DNA of 64,000 nt from Narthecium ossifragum (GCA_963920575.1 OY986973.1:12097395-12161394); one strand, 5' to 3'. Counted from the stretch's first letter, positions 44,652 through 56,491 are shown. Notes: generated by a model from the sequence alone, not told the origin. Numbers and translations: made by a program.

Positions 44652-45833
44652 TTAGTCTATTTTCTGCATAAAAGCCAACATCGTCGCTTTCAAAGACGAC
44701 TTAACAGGTGGGTTAGACTGATTAGCAGTCGGCATACTAGCATTAGCAGTATTTTTCCATGAAAAATTCGGATGCTCCCTCCAACCTGGATTGTAAGTAT
44801 TTGCATAAGGGTCAAATCTAGGTCTCGGGTTATAAGCATTCATCAAATTAGCTTGTTCTTGCACATATTCAGGAAATTCACTACCAGAAGGACATGAATC
44901 AAACCTATGACCAACAACATTGCAAATTGAACAAACCTCAACTGGTTTTGGTTGTGTAGACATCATCGCGTCTATCTTCTTGTTAAGGGTTGCAATCTGC
45001 CTTGCCATGTCATCATTCTGGTTCAGCTCATAGATGCCTCTCGCCTTATTCCTCGTGTCCCTCTGCTGCGAATTTGATCCTAGCATCTCATAAATTTCAT
45101 ACGCCTCTGGTGGTGTCCTTTTGAACATCGCTCCACCTGCAGCATTATCTGCCATGGTCTGACAAGAAAGATTTAGTCCATCATAAAAATATTGCATCTG
45201 ATTTTCTAAGGAATAGTTATGATGTGGACATTGCATCAAAAGCATCTTAAATCTATCCCATGCTTCATGGAATGGTTCTCCATCAGATTGCTGAAAATTT
45301 GGAATTTGCCTTCTCAAGTTAGTAGTCATGGCATGAGAATAAAATTTACTAACAAACTTGTAATAAATTGCATCCCAAGTAGTTAGTGATCTAGGAGGCA
45401 ACGACATCAACCATCTCTTCGCTTTATCCTTCAAGGTGTAAGGAAAACAACGCATCCTCAATTGATCTTCAGTAATGCCACCTAGAGGAAAAGTCTGAAT
45501 AGTAGCATAATAATCTTTCTCAAAAGTTAGTGCATCCTCAGAAGGTAAACCATGAAATTCAGGAAGCATAGAAAAATGTAGATTTTTAAGTTCATAATTT
45601 CTAGCCTCTGCAGGTAACGCAATGCACGAAGGTGAGGTAGAAATAGTTGGCCTCGCGTACTCCTCCAAAGGACGTAAATTGTTATTAAGCGCCATCTCCT
45701 CTTGTTCCTCCTCTTGAACTCCTAGATCTGATGTGGACAGGCTGTCTTTGTTCGATTTCTTCTTCCAACCAATTTGATCTACTTTATCGTTCAAGGGCAA
45801 AAACTTTTCTTTCCGTGATCGGCGACCTTGCAT
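44652..45833 (-). CDS. gag: R5 gag
   Basis: 393 codons from the ATG at 45833, right after the primer site. Order: basic N terminus (QGRRSRKEKF), the gag core with YTLKDKAKRWLMSL and FHEAWDRFKMLL (residues about 130-260), zinc knuckle CSICNVVGHRFDSC (CX2CX4HX4C, about 305), and the NPGWREHPNFSW segment typical of Athila. It ends at a TAA (44649-44651) where R3 has TCA. This is one substitution, so the ancestral product was a gag-pol fusion in one frame. It packages element RNA. Confidence 0.93.
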   Translation of the reverse strand: MQGRRSRKEKFLPLNDKVDQIGWKKKSNKDSLSTSDLGVQEEEQEEMALNNNLRPLEEYARPTISTSPSCIALPAEARNYELKNLHFSMLPEFHGLPSEDALTFEKDYYATIQTFPLGGITEDQLRMRCFPYTLKDKAKRWLMSLPPRSLTTWDAIYYKFVSKFYSHAMTTNLRRQIPNFQQSDGEPFHEAWDRFKMLLMQCPHHNYSLENQMQYFYDGLNLSCQTMADNAAGGAMFKRTPPEAYEIYEMLGSNSQQRDTRNKARGIYELNQNDDMARQIATLNKKIDAMMSTQPKPVEVCSICNVVGHRFDSCPSGSEFPEYVQEQANLMNAYNPRPRFDPYANTYNPGWREHPNFSWKNTANASMPTANQSNPPVKSSLKATMLAFMQKID

Positions 45834-45858
45834 TCACTACAAATAAATTCTAATCAAA

Positions 45859-45876
45859 TCCCCGGCAACGGCGCCA
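45859..45876 (-). other. R5 primer binding site (tRNA-Asp)
   Basis: The minus strand reads TGGCGCCGTTGCCGGGGA, 6 bp from the 5' LTR. Confidence 0.93.
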
Positions 45877-45882
45877 AAAACT

Positions 45883-47554
45883 TGATGAATAAATTTTATA
45901 TCTCGCAAGTATACGAATCGGTGCAATCAGTATAGTAGCAAGACGAGTATCGTACCCACAGAGATTTGTAGAGATTAATAGAGTAAAATGCTAAAGAACA
46001 GAAAAGAAAGAAAATATGGAAGAGAAAAGAAGAAATATAAAGTCTCGAAAATAGATGACCTAATAACGAAATAAGAAAACGATAGAAATATGATGGATGA
46101 ATACTAAGGTTCCGATTTCACCATAACATCCTCATTCTATGCATTGAATCAATAAAGATTTCAGTTTAATTCCAAGGGCTCGTTCTTCCGGTATGATGAT
46201 CCGTTCGGCCGCGGTCTTCACCAAGTACCCTCAATTAACCCTAGCTAATGAACCCATAACTAAGTGTTAACCAAGAATCCATTAAGCTCTGAAGAACAAT
46301 TATGAACCAAGAATAATCTTAGCTTGAACCCGGCCTCGACATAAACTCATTCATTCATAGATCCTGCAAGATTAGGGAATGAACCCTCGCCCAATCTCAC
46401 ATAAAACAATCTATAATACTTTTATTGGCCAGATAAAGGTATTTAAGATCTCAGTTATAATAATGAATAAATCAAGGAAAATAAACTGATAAAATAATCA
46501 TGATCCAATAACATAGAATGATTCAGTTAGGGCTACATCGGTACATTAGAAAAGAAACTACCCACTCATGTTCATCATGAGGGCAGCAAAACTAATGGAG
46601 AAATAAAGAAGAAATAAGAAAAGAAAACCAAGCCTGGAACCCTTCTCTTCGCCTCCAAACGCTGCCAAAAAGTCCTCCAAAAGTCCCCTTTTGATAACGT
46701 AAGTATCCTATTTATAGGCCTAAACTCGGGTTAAATCAAAACCGTTGATTTAATTCACTGGAAACGTCCAATCGATCCTCTTCGCGATGTTGGATCGATC
46801 GATCTCATTGAAATCTCCAACTTCTATTTACGCCCGAGCCCGATCGATCGGACTAAGGGAGTCGGATCGATCGACTTCGTAAAAATTCTTCATCTCTGGC
46901 TCTTCCTGAGTTCGATCGATGGTCCGATCGATCGAATTGTGTTCCTCTAAAAAGCATACGTTCTGTCACCCTTTAATTCTCAAGTCCGATAGATCGAATT
47001 ATGAGTGTTGGATCGATCGGTTGAGTAAAAATCCGCTGTTTTTGACTTTTCCCGAGTCCGATCGATCGGACCATTGGTGTCGGATCGATCGGACCCCATA
47101 AGAGCGATGGAGGGATCGATCGGATGTGTTGTGGCTGAAAAACACATGTTCTGTCACGTTTTTGCGTGGTCCGATCGATCGGACCTTCGCTCGGACTTCC
47201 AGCTTATTTACTGTGCTGTCATTCAGACTGCGCCATCGGTACTAAAATTGCCGTAACTTCCTCTAGGAAACTCGGAATCACGAACCGTAAAATTATCTAG
47301 AATCTAGACTTCAAGAGCTTTCCAACCATGTATGGTACATCCTCTGGTTCTTCATGAGCAGGTACAGATAAATCTTTAAAGTTGATCCATGCACTCTTTT
47401 CAGCTTCTTTTCTCCTTTTTCCTGCATTTTCCAAACAACTATGTAAAGCAACATATAGATATAAAAATAGGCATAAAGATGTTGATTAAAGATAATAATC
47501 TAGCAATTGAGATGGTTATAAGGCTATTTAGAGTGCACTTTCATGCACTTATCA
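45883..47554 (-). repeat. R5 5' LTR (right)
   Basis: 1672 bp. GATCGATC array at about 46770-47180, TATA box (minus strand) near 46710. Its array is in the same orientation as in R2 and S1 at 46771-46799, so it represents the original state. Confidence 0.95.
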
Positions 47555-48715
47555 TCAATACGGGCAATGCATAGCAAAGGTCTCGCAAGACTCGGTAGGA
47601 GAATCAATAGAGAAGACTATGGGATTATAAGATCATGAAAGAAGCATGACTGGATTCATAATGCTAATCATCCACATAGAAATCTATAATCTGAAAATAA
47701 TATTTGAAGATCCGATACATAGAAAAGAGTTTAACAATAAAGATTAAAACTATGAACCATTGTTGGAGAAGAAGCCCTAGTCCTCGCTAGATCATCCGTC
47801 CGCCATGCCCGCGGATTACTCGGGCATGGATGGAGATTCCTTCATCTTCTTCCTTTGGAAAACGTCCAGAAAAGAGCCTCCAAAAACGTCCAAGCAGTCC
47901 CCCTTGATTAGCCCTAAGTTTCCTATTTATAGCCCCAAAGTCTCTCCATCCACGGATTAGATCTAAACCGTTGATTTTCTTCACTGGGAAAGTCTGATCG
48001 ATCGGACTTTAGGTGTTGGATCGATCCGTTGCGTAAAAATTCGCTGTTTTTGGCTATTCCCAAGTCCGATCGATGGATGGATCGATCGAACTGTGTTCCT
48101 CTAGAAAGCATACGTTCTGTCAACCTTTAATTCCCAAGTCCGATCGATCGGACTATGGGTGTTGGATCAATCGGTTGCGTAAAAATCCGCTGTTTTTGGC
48201 TATTCCCGAGTCCGATCGATCGGACTATGGGTGTCGGATCGATCGGATCCCATAGGAGGGATGGAGGGATCGATCGGATCCCTTATGGCTGAAAAATATA
48301 TGTTCTGTCACGTTTCTGCGTAGTCCGATCGATCGGCAGATCGATCGGACTTCTAGCTTATTTTCTGTTCTGCCATTCAGACTGCGCTATCGGTACTAAA
48401 ATTGCCATAACGTCCTCTAGGAAACTCGGAATCACGAACCGTAAAATTCTCCAGAATCTAGACTTCAAGAGCTTTCTAACGATATGTGGCACATCATCTG
48501 GTTCTTCATGAACAGATACAGATTAATTTTTGAAGTTGATCCATATACACTTTTCAGCTTCTTTTAACCCCAATTTCCTGCATTTTCCAAACAACCATGT
48601 GAAGCAACATATAGATGTAAAAATAGTAATAAAGATGTTGATTAAGGATAATAATCTAGCAATTGAGATGGTTATAAGACTGTTCAGAGTGCACTTTCAT
48701 GCACTCATCAGCCTC

Positions 48716-48962
48716 CTACGGGAGTAATGTTGTATTTGGATCTTCCCCTCTCCGAGGATTTGTATATTAAACACTTTGGGTTTTTAATTTGTGGTTCGAG
48801 GTTCTGCTAAATAATTGTTGTATTAAATTGAGGGTGCTTTTGGAGAATTGTTAGAGAGACCAATAGGTTAGAGGGAACCCTCGCCAGCTTTCTTTCGCGT
48901 TTTGTTAGGTTCCTGTTCGCGTCGCCCGGCCCGGTTGGGCTTTCGCGGGTCAGGGCGTGACA
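48716..48962 (+). repeat. R4 5' LTR, last part
   Basis: Completes the 2.46-kb LTR after S2, ending CAGGGCGTGACA just before the primer site. The same end sequence is found in solo LTR S3, so these are related families. Confidence 0.88.
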
Positions 48963-48965
48963 GCT

Positions 48966-48977
48966 TGGTATCAGAGC
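48966..48977 (+). other. R4 primer binding site (tRNA-iMet)
   Basis: TGGTATCAGAGC, complementary to the 3' end of initiator tRNA-Met, 3 bp after the LTR. Confidence 0.92.
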
Positions 48978-49164
48978 ATAGGTTGTAGATCCCAGGGTTT
49001 AGGATCAGTATTCGGTTGAGATTGAGCGTGGAATGGGTTAGTTCTATGTCTAGAACATCCGTGCATACTTCTTTTGATGTGTTATGCTTTTCCGCTTTAT
49101 GTTGTGCTCCTTTGTCTTGGGTTTCGAACGAGTGGACGCTCGTTTGTCGTTGGTGATTGCGCAG

Positions 49165-50038
49165 ATGTCGGGAGCTCGAGGCCAACCTTCGGTTGTTGGT
49201 CGGGGTGGGGCACGACTTGGTCGACCCGTGCGACAAGACAGGGTAGCACCTGTCAGGGAGGTCAGAGCTAGACGGACTGAGCCATCACCAGCGACGGTTG
49301 CGGTTGCACAGGAGGAGGCCTTTCTCACCGAGGAGAGGGTCCTATCGACAGGCGGACCGCTGCGGCGGTCTTGTTGGACTTTCTGTAGCTGGACCCGTCT
49401 AGGTTCAGTGGTGGGTCAGCAGGTCCAGTGGCCAGGGCAAGTCAGTTTGAGTGGGGGCTTCGATCATAGATCAGGCGACGGACCAGTTTTTACCGCTTCC
49501 AGATGTACTCAGCAGTTCGGGACCGCGCCTTGGCAGTAGAAGCGCAGTTACGGGATGAGAGGTGCCGGGCAGTTCCACCGGCATCCTCTATCAGCGCACC
49601 GCAGAGACCCCAATTCAGAGGGGATTCGGCAGAGGGCACCAATGGCGTCAGCGACGCTTTCAGCAGCGGTCGCAGCGCCCGCAGCAGTTCCAGGCACAAA
49701 TGCCGAGTCCGCCAGGCCGGTTTCCCTTGACGGCCGGGCCGTCTGGGCAGGCTCCGTCAGGGGGAGGCCAGGGTCAGCAGCCTGGTGGCGCGTCAGCCAC
49801 TTGTTTCCAGTGCGGGCAGCCGGGACACTTCCGCCAGGACTGTCCCTTGCGAGGAGCGCGGGGCGCTATGCCGCAGGGCAGTAGAGGCGGGGGGTACGGT
49901 GCCTGGCAGGGGAGCGGTGGTGGGAACGGGTCAGGGGCTGGACCGGGCCGCTCCAGAGGTGGAGGCGGCCAGCGTGGGCGTGTGTTTGCTCTTCCGGGGA
50001 ATGAGCAGCGGGACACCGTTCAGCTTTACCAGCCGTAG
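49165..50038 (+). pseudogene. gag: R4 gag remnant
   Basis: The ATG at 49165 begins a gag N terminus of about 80 codons. The capsid core is largely missing or scrambled, and a second frame (49562-50038) carries a Gln/Pro-rich stretch and the zinc knuckle CFQCGQPGHFRQDC (CX2CX4HX4C). The missing core and the frame change mark it as dead. It is GC-rich compared with its neighbours. Confidence 0.75.
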
Positions 50039-50068
50039 CGGTACCAGTAGGCAGCGGCAGAGCCATCC

Positions 50069-52440
50069 GTGCCCAGACGATTAGAGACGAGTTGGCTAGA
50101 GGTGGCACAGTCTGTAGACTCACCGATCCGCGGGGCAGTCCGGGTAGACTGGGTTTGCCGATCTTGTTCTTTGGAGGTTGGAGGCCTCCGTGTCTGTCTA
50201 GACCTGCGAGTGCTAGACATGACAGGCTTCGATGTGATACTCGGTATGGACTGGTTAGCAGCATACCGGGCTATCATCGACTGTGGTCGCCGGAGGGTGG
50301 TCGCTTGGACACCCGAGGGGACACAGTTTGTGTTGTTGCGGGATCTGTTCTCAGCCGATTCCTTTGCTTGTGGTGTGGGGAGACGTGGCAGCGAGCTCTC
50401 AGCCTTGTTGGCCGGTCTGTCCCTGTTCGGTTCTGAGGGAGTGCAGCAGAGCAGTTTTCCCAGGATCGTGTGCGACTACACCGACGTGTTTGCCGAGGTG
50501 TTGCGAGGGCTTCCACCGCCCAGAGAGGTCGATTTTGAGATCGACCTAGTACCAGGTACCGCACCGATCTCTCTCCCAGCTTTCAGGATGGCACCAACAG
50601 AGCAGAGTGAGTTGAGGACCCAGCTAGACGAGCTGATCAGCAGAGGTTTCATCCGTCCCAGCATGTCTCCCTGGGAGGCGCCAGTGTTGTTCGCAAAGAA
50701 GAAGGATGGTACCCTTCGACTTTGCATAGATTACAGGCGGCTCAACAGGGTGACGGTGAAGAACAGGTATCCGATGCCGCGGATCGACGACCTGTTTGAC
50801 CAATTGCGAGGATCTTCAGTGTTCTCGAAGATCGACCTCCGCACCAGCTACCACCAGTTGAGGGTACGGGATTGCGACATCCCGAAGACGGCTTTCCGGA
50901 CTCGGTACGGCCTGTACGAGTTCGTGGTGATGCCGTTTGGGCTGACGAACGCACCAGCAGCGTTCATGGATCTCATGCAGAGGATCTTCCGGCCTTTTCT
51001 AGAGGAGTTCGTGGTGGTGTTCGTCAACGACATCCTTATCTACTCCCTGTCAGAGGTGGAGCACGAGCGACACATGGCGACAGTGTTGCAGCTACTTCGG
51101 GAGCATCGGCTTTACGGCAAGGCTTCTAAGTGCGAGTTCTAGCTTGCACAGGTGGGGTTCCTTGGACACGTGGTGTCGGCAGCAGGGATCTCAGCCGACC
51201 CCGCCAATGTCGAGGCAGTGGTACAGTGGCAGAGACCTAGGACAGTGTTCGAGGTCCGCAGTTTCCTGGGCTTGGCAGGGTACTACAGGCGGTTCGTGCG
51301 GGACTTCTCCAGAGTCGCCGGGCCGTTGACCAGACTGACACAGAAGGTCGTCCCGTTCGTGTGGGATGATGCTTGTGAGTGAGCCTTCGTGGAGCTGAGG
51401 ACCAGGTTGACCAGTGCACCGGTGCTGATCGTCCCCGAGCAAGGCGTTGGTTACAGTGTCTACTGTGACGCCAGCGGTGAGGGTTTGGGGTGTGTCCTCA
51501 TGCAGGAGGGCCACGCAGTTTCCTATGGTTCTCGCCAGCTGAAGAACCATGAGAGGAACTACCCGACCCATGACTTGGAGCTAGCAGCAGTGGTCTTCTC
51601 CCTGAAGACCTGGCGTCACTACCTCTATGGCGAGAAGTTTTCTGTCGTCTCGGACCATAAGAGATTGAGGCACGTTTTCTCCCAACATGACCTCAACCTG
51701 AGGCAGCGACGCTGGATGGAGCTACTGGAGGACTACGACTTCGAGTTTCATTACCATCCTGGTAAGGCAAACGTCGTAGCAGATGTGCTGGGCAGACAGG
51801 TGAGAGACACCAGAGCAGCAGTTGCAGGGTTGTCAGCGTAGCAGTGGCAGGCTCTAGAGACGGCGGGCCAGTTGGGGCTCGAGTTTGAGGATCGGGGATC
51901 CAGCTGCTTCCTCTACGCAGTGCAAAGTATGCCAGCAGTTCTAGCCAGAGTCTTAGAGGCACAACACAGTGACCCAGAGCTCGAGGAGTTACACACGGCA
52001 GCGGGCACAGAGGGCGCAGACGGAGACTGGACAGTATCGCCAGACAGAGGGCTACGGTTCCGAGGCAGAGTAGCGGTTCCAGCAGATCCAGTTCTTCGAG
52101 ACGACGTCCTACGAGAGTTCCACCACTCTCGCATTGCAGTTCATCCCTGCGCCACCAAGATATACCAGGATCTTCGGCGACAGTTCTGGTGGCGCGGGAT
52201 GAAGAGGGCAGTGACGGAGTTCGTATCGCGCTGCCTTACCTGTCAGAATGTCAAGGCAAAGCAACAGCGGACTCCGGGGTTACTTCAGCCGCTTCCACTA
52301 GCTGAGTGGAAGTGGGAGCACATCACGATGGACTTCGTGACCGGGCTACCGAGATCTCCTAGGGGGAATGATGCGATTTGGGTCAGCGTTGATCGATTGA
52401 CCAAATCGGCGCACTTCCTGCCTATGCGGATGACAAACTC
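50069..52440 (+). pseudogene. pol: R4 pol: protease end, RT, RNase H, integrase start
   Basis: Protease C-terminal part ([10 protein letters not shown]) without a visible DTG/DSG active site, which lies in a deletion near 50040-50075. RT (about 50550-51370) has LCIDYRRLN, but its catalytic box reads FVNDILIY where FVDD/FIDD is expected: one catalytic Asp is Asn. Stops at 51140 (a Trp codon in relatives) and about 51380. RNase H (51389-51841) has [13 protein letters not shown] and SDHKRL. Integrase has the zinc site HHSRIAVH...CLTCQ and the first acid in HITMDFVTG. It then runs in frame into LTR sequence at 52441. The later core acids, C terminus and chromodomain are deleted. Confidence 0.9.
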
Positions 52441-54394
52441 GATTGCTAATGAGATCGATCTGGCCTTTCTAGCCAGATCGATCTGACCTGCTTTGGAGAT
52501 CGATCGCTTAGTGCAGAAGGTCTTTGGGCTGTTGGCGGCTCGGGAGCGATCGATCGGACTCGAGTCGGTTGGTTTTCTGCTTCGCGAGGACGACCGCCGT
52601 TGGCCGTTGCTCTCTCCTGTCAGAAGGGGAGGACTTTCCCTCCCCTCCTTCACCTTTCTCCCCTCTTTTCCGGCTGTCCCCTCCCCCTTTCCTCCTTTTC
52701 TCCTCCCCCTTCTTCCTTCTTCTTCTTCCTTCCTCTTTTCTTCTCTCCCGGCAGTTCTCTTCCCCTGTTTTTCCGGCAGCCACCTTCCCCTCTTCGTTTC
52801 TTCCTCCTCCGGCCATCATTTTGGGTGTTCTAAGGCTTGTTGGATCTGTGGCAATGAGAGGAAGAAACCTGGTGTGGTTTGGAGGCTTGTTAGTGTCTGG
52901 TTTGCGGGGATCAACCGGGTTTAGCGTTCTTCGGTAGGTTTTCTACCTACAAGTGTTCTTTAATGGGTTTCTCTAGATCTAGCCGTTGGATCTTGTTGAT
53001 CTTGGTGTTTTTAGATTCCTCACGCCTAGTAGAATTTCTGATATAAGTTTCATGATCTTTAGTTGAGTTTTTAGTAGGAGTCATGCAAGATTTAGCTCGG
53101 ATTTTTTGGTTTCTGTTGTTCTTGAAGAACAGCTGGCTTGTGCGCGTTTTCCGACCGGTACGTACATGATCTTGGGTCGGAATGAACATAAGAGTTGTAG
53201 ATCTTTGCATCTACTCTCTACCCCAATGGATTTCATAATTTTCAGATTTTGCTACGATTTGTTATGAATTGATTACTGGAGGGCTGCGTTGCAGCAATTA
53301 ATTGGTAAGTTAGTTTGATTAGCGGTTTTGATTAGTGTTTTCCCATTAATCCAACAGTTGGATGATTATGTATTTTGGATATGTTGATCCTGGTATACAC
53401 ATCTACTGGTGGCTAAGTTGGATCTCGAATCCGATGTCGTTTGGATGTCGGATCGACGGGGTCAATTAGCCTCTAGTAGAGAACTTTTGGTGTTTTAAAT
53501 ATAATATTATAAGTCGGATTATAATATTATACTTTCTACTGTTCATCAACGGTTTTCGGGTGCTTCCCGTTACAGGAGTCCGCGGTTAACGGTCATGGTA
53601 CCGTTGTAATGCCGGAACCCGCTGCGGATCGGCTGGCAGCGGTCGGTAGTACTGCTGCAGCGATCCGGTTGACTTCTATGATGTTTGTCATACTGTTGCA
53701 TGCTTTGCTTCTTATCTGGGTATGTTCATGACATGCATTTCCCTGTTGTGCATTAGTTGCATTGGTTAGGGTGTGGGTGATTTGTGGGTCACCGTCCCGA
53801 GGCTGGAAGCTCGGACTTAGCCCTAGGATCGGGGTTGGGTAGTTTGGACCCGGTTTGAATTGTAGTGTCCAGTCAAACTTGATGATAGGCCTAGATGACT
53901 GGTGCACTTGTTGCTTGGTGATTGCAGAGGTCGTGTCGGCCTCGAGCCAGACGTTGTGGGTGCAACCGGTGTCCGGTTCATTGTCTCTTGGGTGGAAGAG
54001 GTGCCTACTCAGCGGTGTGGTTGCCCGCCTAGCAGAGTCGAGTGCCTGCTAGTGAGACGGCAGTGTGGTTTCCTGCCTCGCTGAGGGCAACCCAGTATGT
54101 GACCAGTTCGGCTGGAAGACCATGACTGAGGCCTCCCTTCAGGGACACCGGCGAAGGGTTATGGGACCCTTGCGGCACACCCAAGTCTTGCTTGAGGGCG
54201 GCACTATTGTGTTTCCCTCTTTCTTCTGTGTGACATAGTGTAGAACACTACTGAGCTTAGTGCTCACACCTACCTGGGCTGCGTTTTGCAGGTGCAGGCG
54301 TCAGTTCTTCTTATGTGGCCCCTACCGGGCAGTTGGTATGCGGTGCGGCAGCGCCTGGTGGACTTTGAGAGGTGGCGATTTTTACTGCTTTTAT
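52441..54394 (+). repeat. R4 3' LTR fragment
   Basis: Matches 35015-36989 of the 5' LTR at high identity. It starts inside U3 at GATTGCTAATGAG, fused to integrase, and stops after TGCTTTTAT. Its palindrome group (52449-52563) has one 20-bp unit fewer than the 5' LTR. Confidence 0.92.
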
Positions 54395-55005
54395 CTACAT
54401 CAAGACTGAATTTCCACCTTCCACACCCTCAGTTGATTGATCCTAAATCCCCATCCATGAAGCTTCTTTTTGATGATGCCAAAGGGGGAGAAAAAGTTGT
54501 GATGAATGTTGAAAACAATTTCCCTACATTTCATATTTTTCTACGCTTGTATTTTGGAAAACCTTGTCTTTGAAATACTCTTGTAATCCAAATTTTTCCG
54601 AAATGTTTTTGAATGAAAGTATTGTAATGCAAGTGTTAAACTCCTTTGAATGAATGAAAGGCAATGCTGTTGTTGGATAATGATAATTTCTTAATCATGA
54701 TACGATGTTGGATAATGTTAAGTTGTATTAGTACAAATTTTTGAACTCCAATATCCATATGAACTATTCCATGATAGCCAATTTTCACCTTCTTAAAAGA
54801 AGTGAACATGCCATAATCTAAGTTAACTTGTCATTATATCTCAAAATTAATTTTCTTATACACATAGTGATATATGACTTGTGTGAATCTTAAGAATTCA
54901 CTTTAGAACACATTTCTTGGAAGAAATGGATGCATAAATTAAGCGGGAGCCAAAATATTTTATCATCACATTTAAAAGGGTTGTCATCATCAAAAAGGGG
55001 GAGAT
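54395..55005 (+). other. R6 3' noncoding region and polypurine tract
   Basis: AT-rich, with no gene. GATGATGCCAAAGGGGGAG near 54472 and AAAAAGGGGGAGA at 54992-55004 look like polypurine tracts; the second abuts the LTR. Confidence 0.7.
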
Positions 55006-56109
55006 TGTTGATCCTAACCTTATTTTAATGATGCCAACATACATTAAATGATAAAATATATGTTTAATATTTATTATCTCTTTAATTCAAAGTCTCAAAT
55101 TCAATATTTAATGAGCTTATGTACTGACGGTCGATGCAGGGATCGACCGTGGGAATGCGACGATCGATCCATGGATCGACCGCGGACGATGCACCATACC
55201 TGTCAAAAGGAAGTGTTGGCTCGCGGTCGATTGTTGCATCGACCGTGTGAAGCCATTTTTTTGATAGAACCTGACGGTCGATGCGATGGTCGATGGACCG
55301 GTTGACCGTGAGGTTTGGACTTTCTGTTTTTAAATATTGTAGGCTCATGGACGATCCGACGGACGATGCGACGGTCGACCGTGGAGGATGTTGGTGAAAA
55401 GTAAAGAAGCGACGGTCGATCAGATCATCGACCCTGGGAAGCATTTTTCCCGACAGAGCCTGACGGACGATGCGACGGTCGATGGGTGACCGTGGGACGC
55501 AAAGGCTGAGTTTTTGTACACGACGGTCGATGTCACGGTCGACCGTGACACTTTACGGACGATGCATGGATCGACTGCCAGCAACACGCAGAGTAAAAAA
55601 ACTAGCCGTTGGAGGTCATTTTTGAGCTGGTTGAAGGCTAGATATAAGTAGTTTTGTGTTGGAAACTTGATATAACTATTACTTATATTATTGAGATGAT
55701 ATGAGCAAGTCTTAGCAAGAGTTTTTACTTATTCTCTTTTGAGTTACAAGCTTTGTAAACCTTCTTCAAGTGTGAAGATGTACTTTAAGAGTTATCCAAC
55801 AACAAGTGGTTGTGATTGTAAGGTCACCAAGCACCGGGAAGTTTGGAGGAAAAGCTTGTAAAATATTTGCAAGTAGTACAACCTCAAGGAGAGCCTTGAG
55901 AGAAGTGGACGTAGACTAAGAGTTGGGTCGAACCATTATAAAATCAGTGCCATCTCTCTAACATTCCTTGATATTATTCTTGCATGTTATTTTGCTTTAG
56001 TTTTATTTCATCTACAAGCATTTAAGGTGTTAGTTCTCTTCTACCTGATTTTTCCATTAATCTAGTTTTTCTAAAAAAGTACAATTCACCCCCCGCTTGG
56101 ACCTTCACA
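55006..56109 (+). repeat. R6 3' LTR
   Basis: About 1.1 kb, TGTTGATCC...CTTCACA, preceded by a polypurine tract and followed directly by chromovirus integrase coding sequence. U3 carries many GGTCGAT/GATCGACC and related sites (55120-55580). TATA-like GATATAAG at 55641. A different family from the TGATG-type LTRs. Confidence 0.75.
55120..55580 (+). promoter_or_regulatory. GGTCGA/TCGACC array in R6 U3
   Basis: More than a dozen half-sites (GACGGTCGA, TCGACCGTG) facing each other at 5-20-bp spacing, ending about 60 bp before the TATA-like box. The arrangement is as in the R3 array, although the LTR is otherwise unrelated. Confidence 0.78.
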
Positions 56110-56271
56110 TTCCATGTGTTGATGCTGAGGAAATACATTCCAGATGCATCTCATGTGATCATACATGACAGGATCAAGATAGAGGAGGACACCACCTACG
56201 TAGAGCAGCCAGTGCAGATCTTAGACAGACGAGACCAGGTACTAAGAGGTGTTACCGTTGGTCATGGTTAG
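56110..56271 (+). pseudogene. pol: R7 pol C terminus (integrase end and chromodomain start)
   Basis: 54 codons in one frame beginning FHVLMLRKYIPDASH and including YVEQPVQILDRRDQ, the integrase C-terminal/chromodomain junction of Tekay/Del-type chromoviruses. A TAG at 56269 ends it. Remnants of the chromodomain may follow out of frame. The upstream part lies beyond R6 and is not in the window. Confidence 0.82.
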
Positions 56272-56491
56272 ATGGAGACATTGCAGTGCAGAGAGTTTGA
56301 CATGGGACCGAGAGGATCGCATTCACCGGGAGTTTCCCCCGACTGTTCACCCCAATAGGTAGGTTCCTTGTTGTGGGCGTCGGTACCCTAGCTTGTAGAT
56401 TTGTTTGTGCAGGTAGGCCTAGTTGGTTCTTTTCTCCACGTCCTTATCCTTATTGAATTTCAGGACGAAATTCTTTTTAAAGATGTTAGGT

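Larger units (their letters stand above)
37615..47554 (-). mobile_element. R5: near-intact autonomous Athila-like retrotransposon
   Basis: 9940 bp with equal 1672-bp LTRs (37615-39286 and 45883-47554), a tRNA-Asp primer site, gag, pol, 3' UTR and polypurine tract, flanked by TCAAT (37610-37614 and 47555-47559). It is the youngest, innermost element of its stack; the LTRs differ at roughly twenty positions plus one micro-inversion. One stop codon separates gag and pol. It is the best candidate in the window for a source of enzymes to mobilise R2- and R3-like copies. Confidence 0.95.
37010..48710 (-). repeat. S2: solo LTR (R2-type family), split by R5
   Basis: Pieces 37010-37614 and 47560-48710 join into one LTR of about 1.76 kb, minus strand, closely similar to the R2 LTR. 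It is flanked by GCCTC (37005-37009 and 48711-48715). The right piece has a GATCGATC array (about 47990-48340) and a TATA box (minus strand, about 47925). Confidence 0.92.
34793..54394 (+). mobile_element. R4: chromovirus-type Ty3/gypsy element, deleted
   Basis: 5' LTR 34793-37009 continued at 48716-48962, tRNA-iMet primer site, decayed gag-pol 49165-52440, and a 3' LTR fragment 52441-54394. The integrase core, C terminus and the first 0.2 kb of the 3' LTR are deleted. The 3' LTR also lacks its last part, so no target duplication is visible; the left flank is CCACA. It interrupts R6. S2 is inserted in its 5' LTR. Confidence 0.88.

Noticed and set aside
49562..50084. Host zinc-finger gene
   Set aside because: The CX2CX4HX4C knuckle and position after a tRNA-iMet primer site and before protease/RT identify retrotransposon gag.
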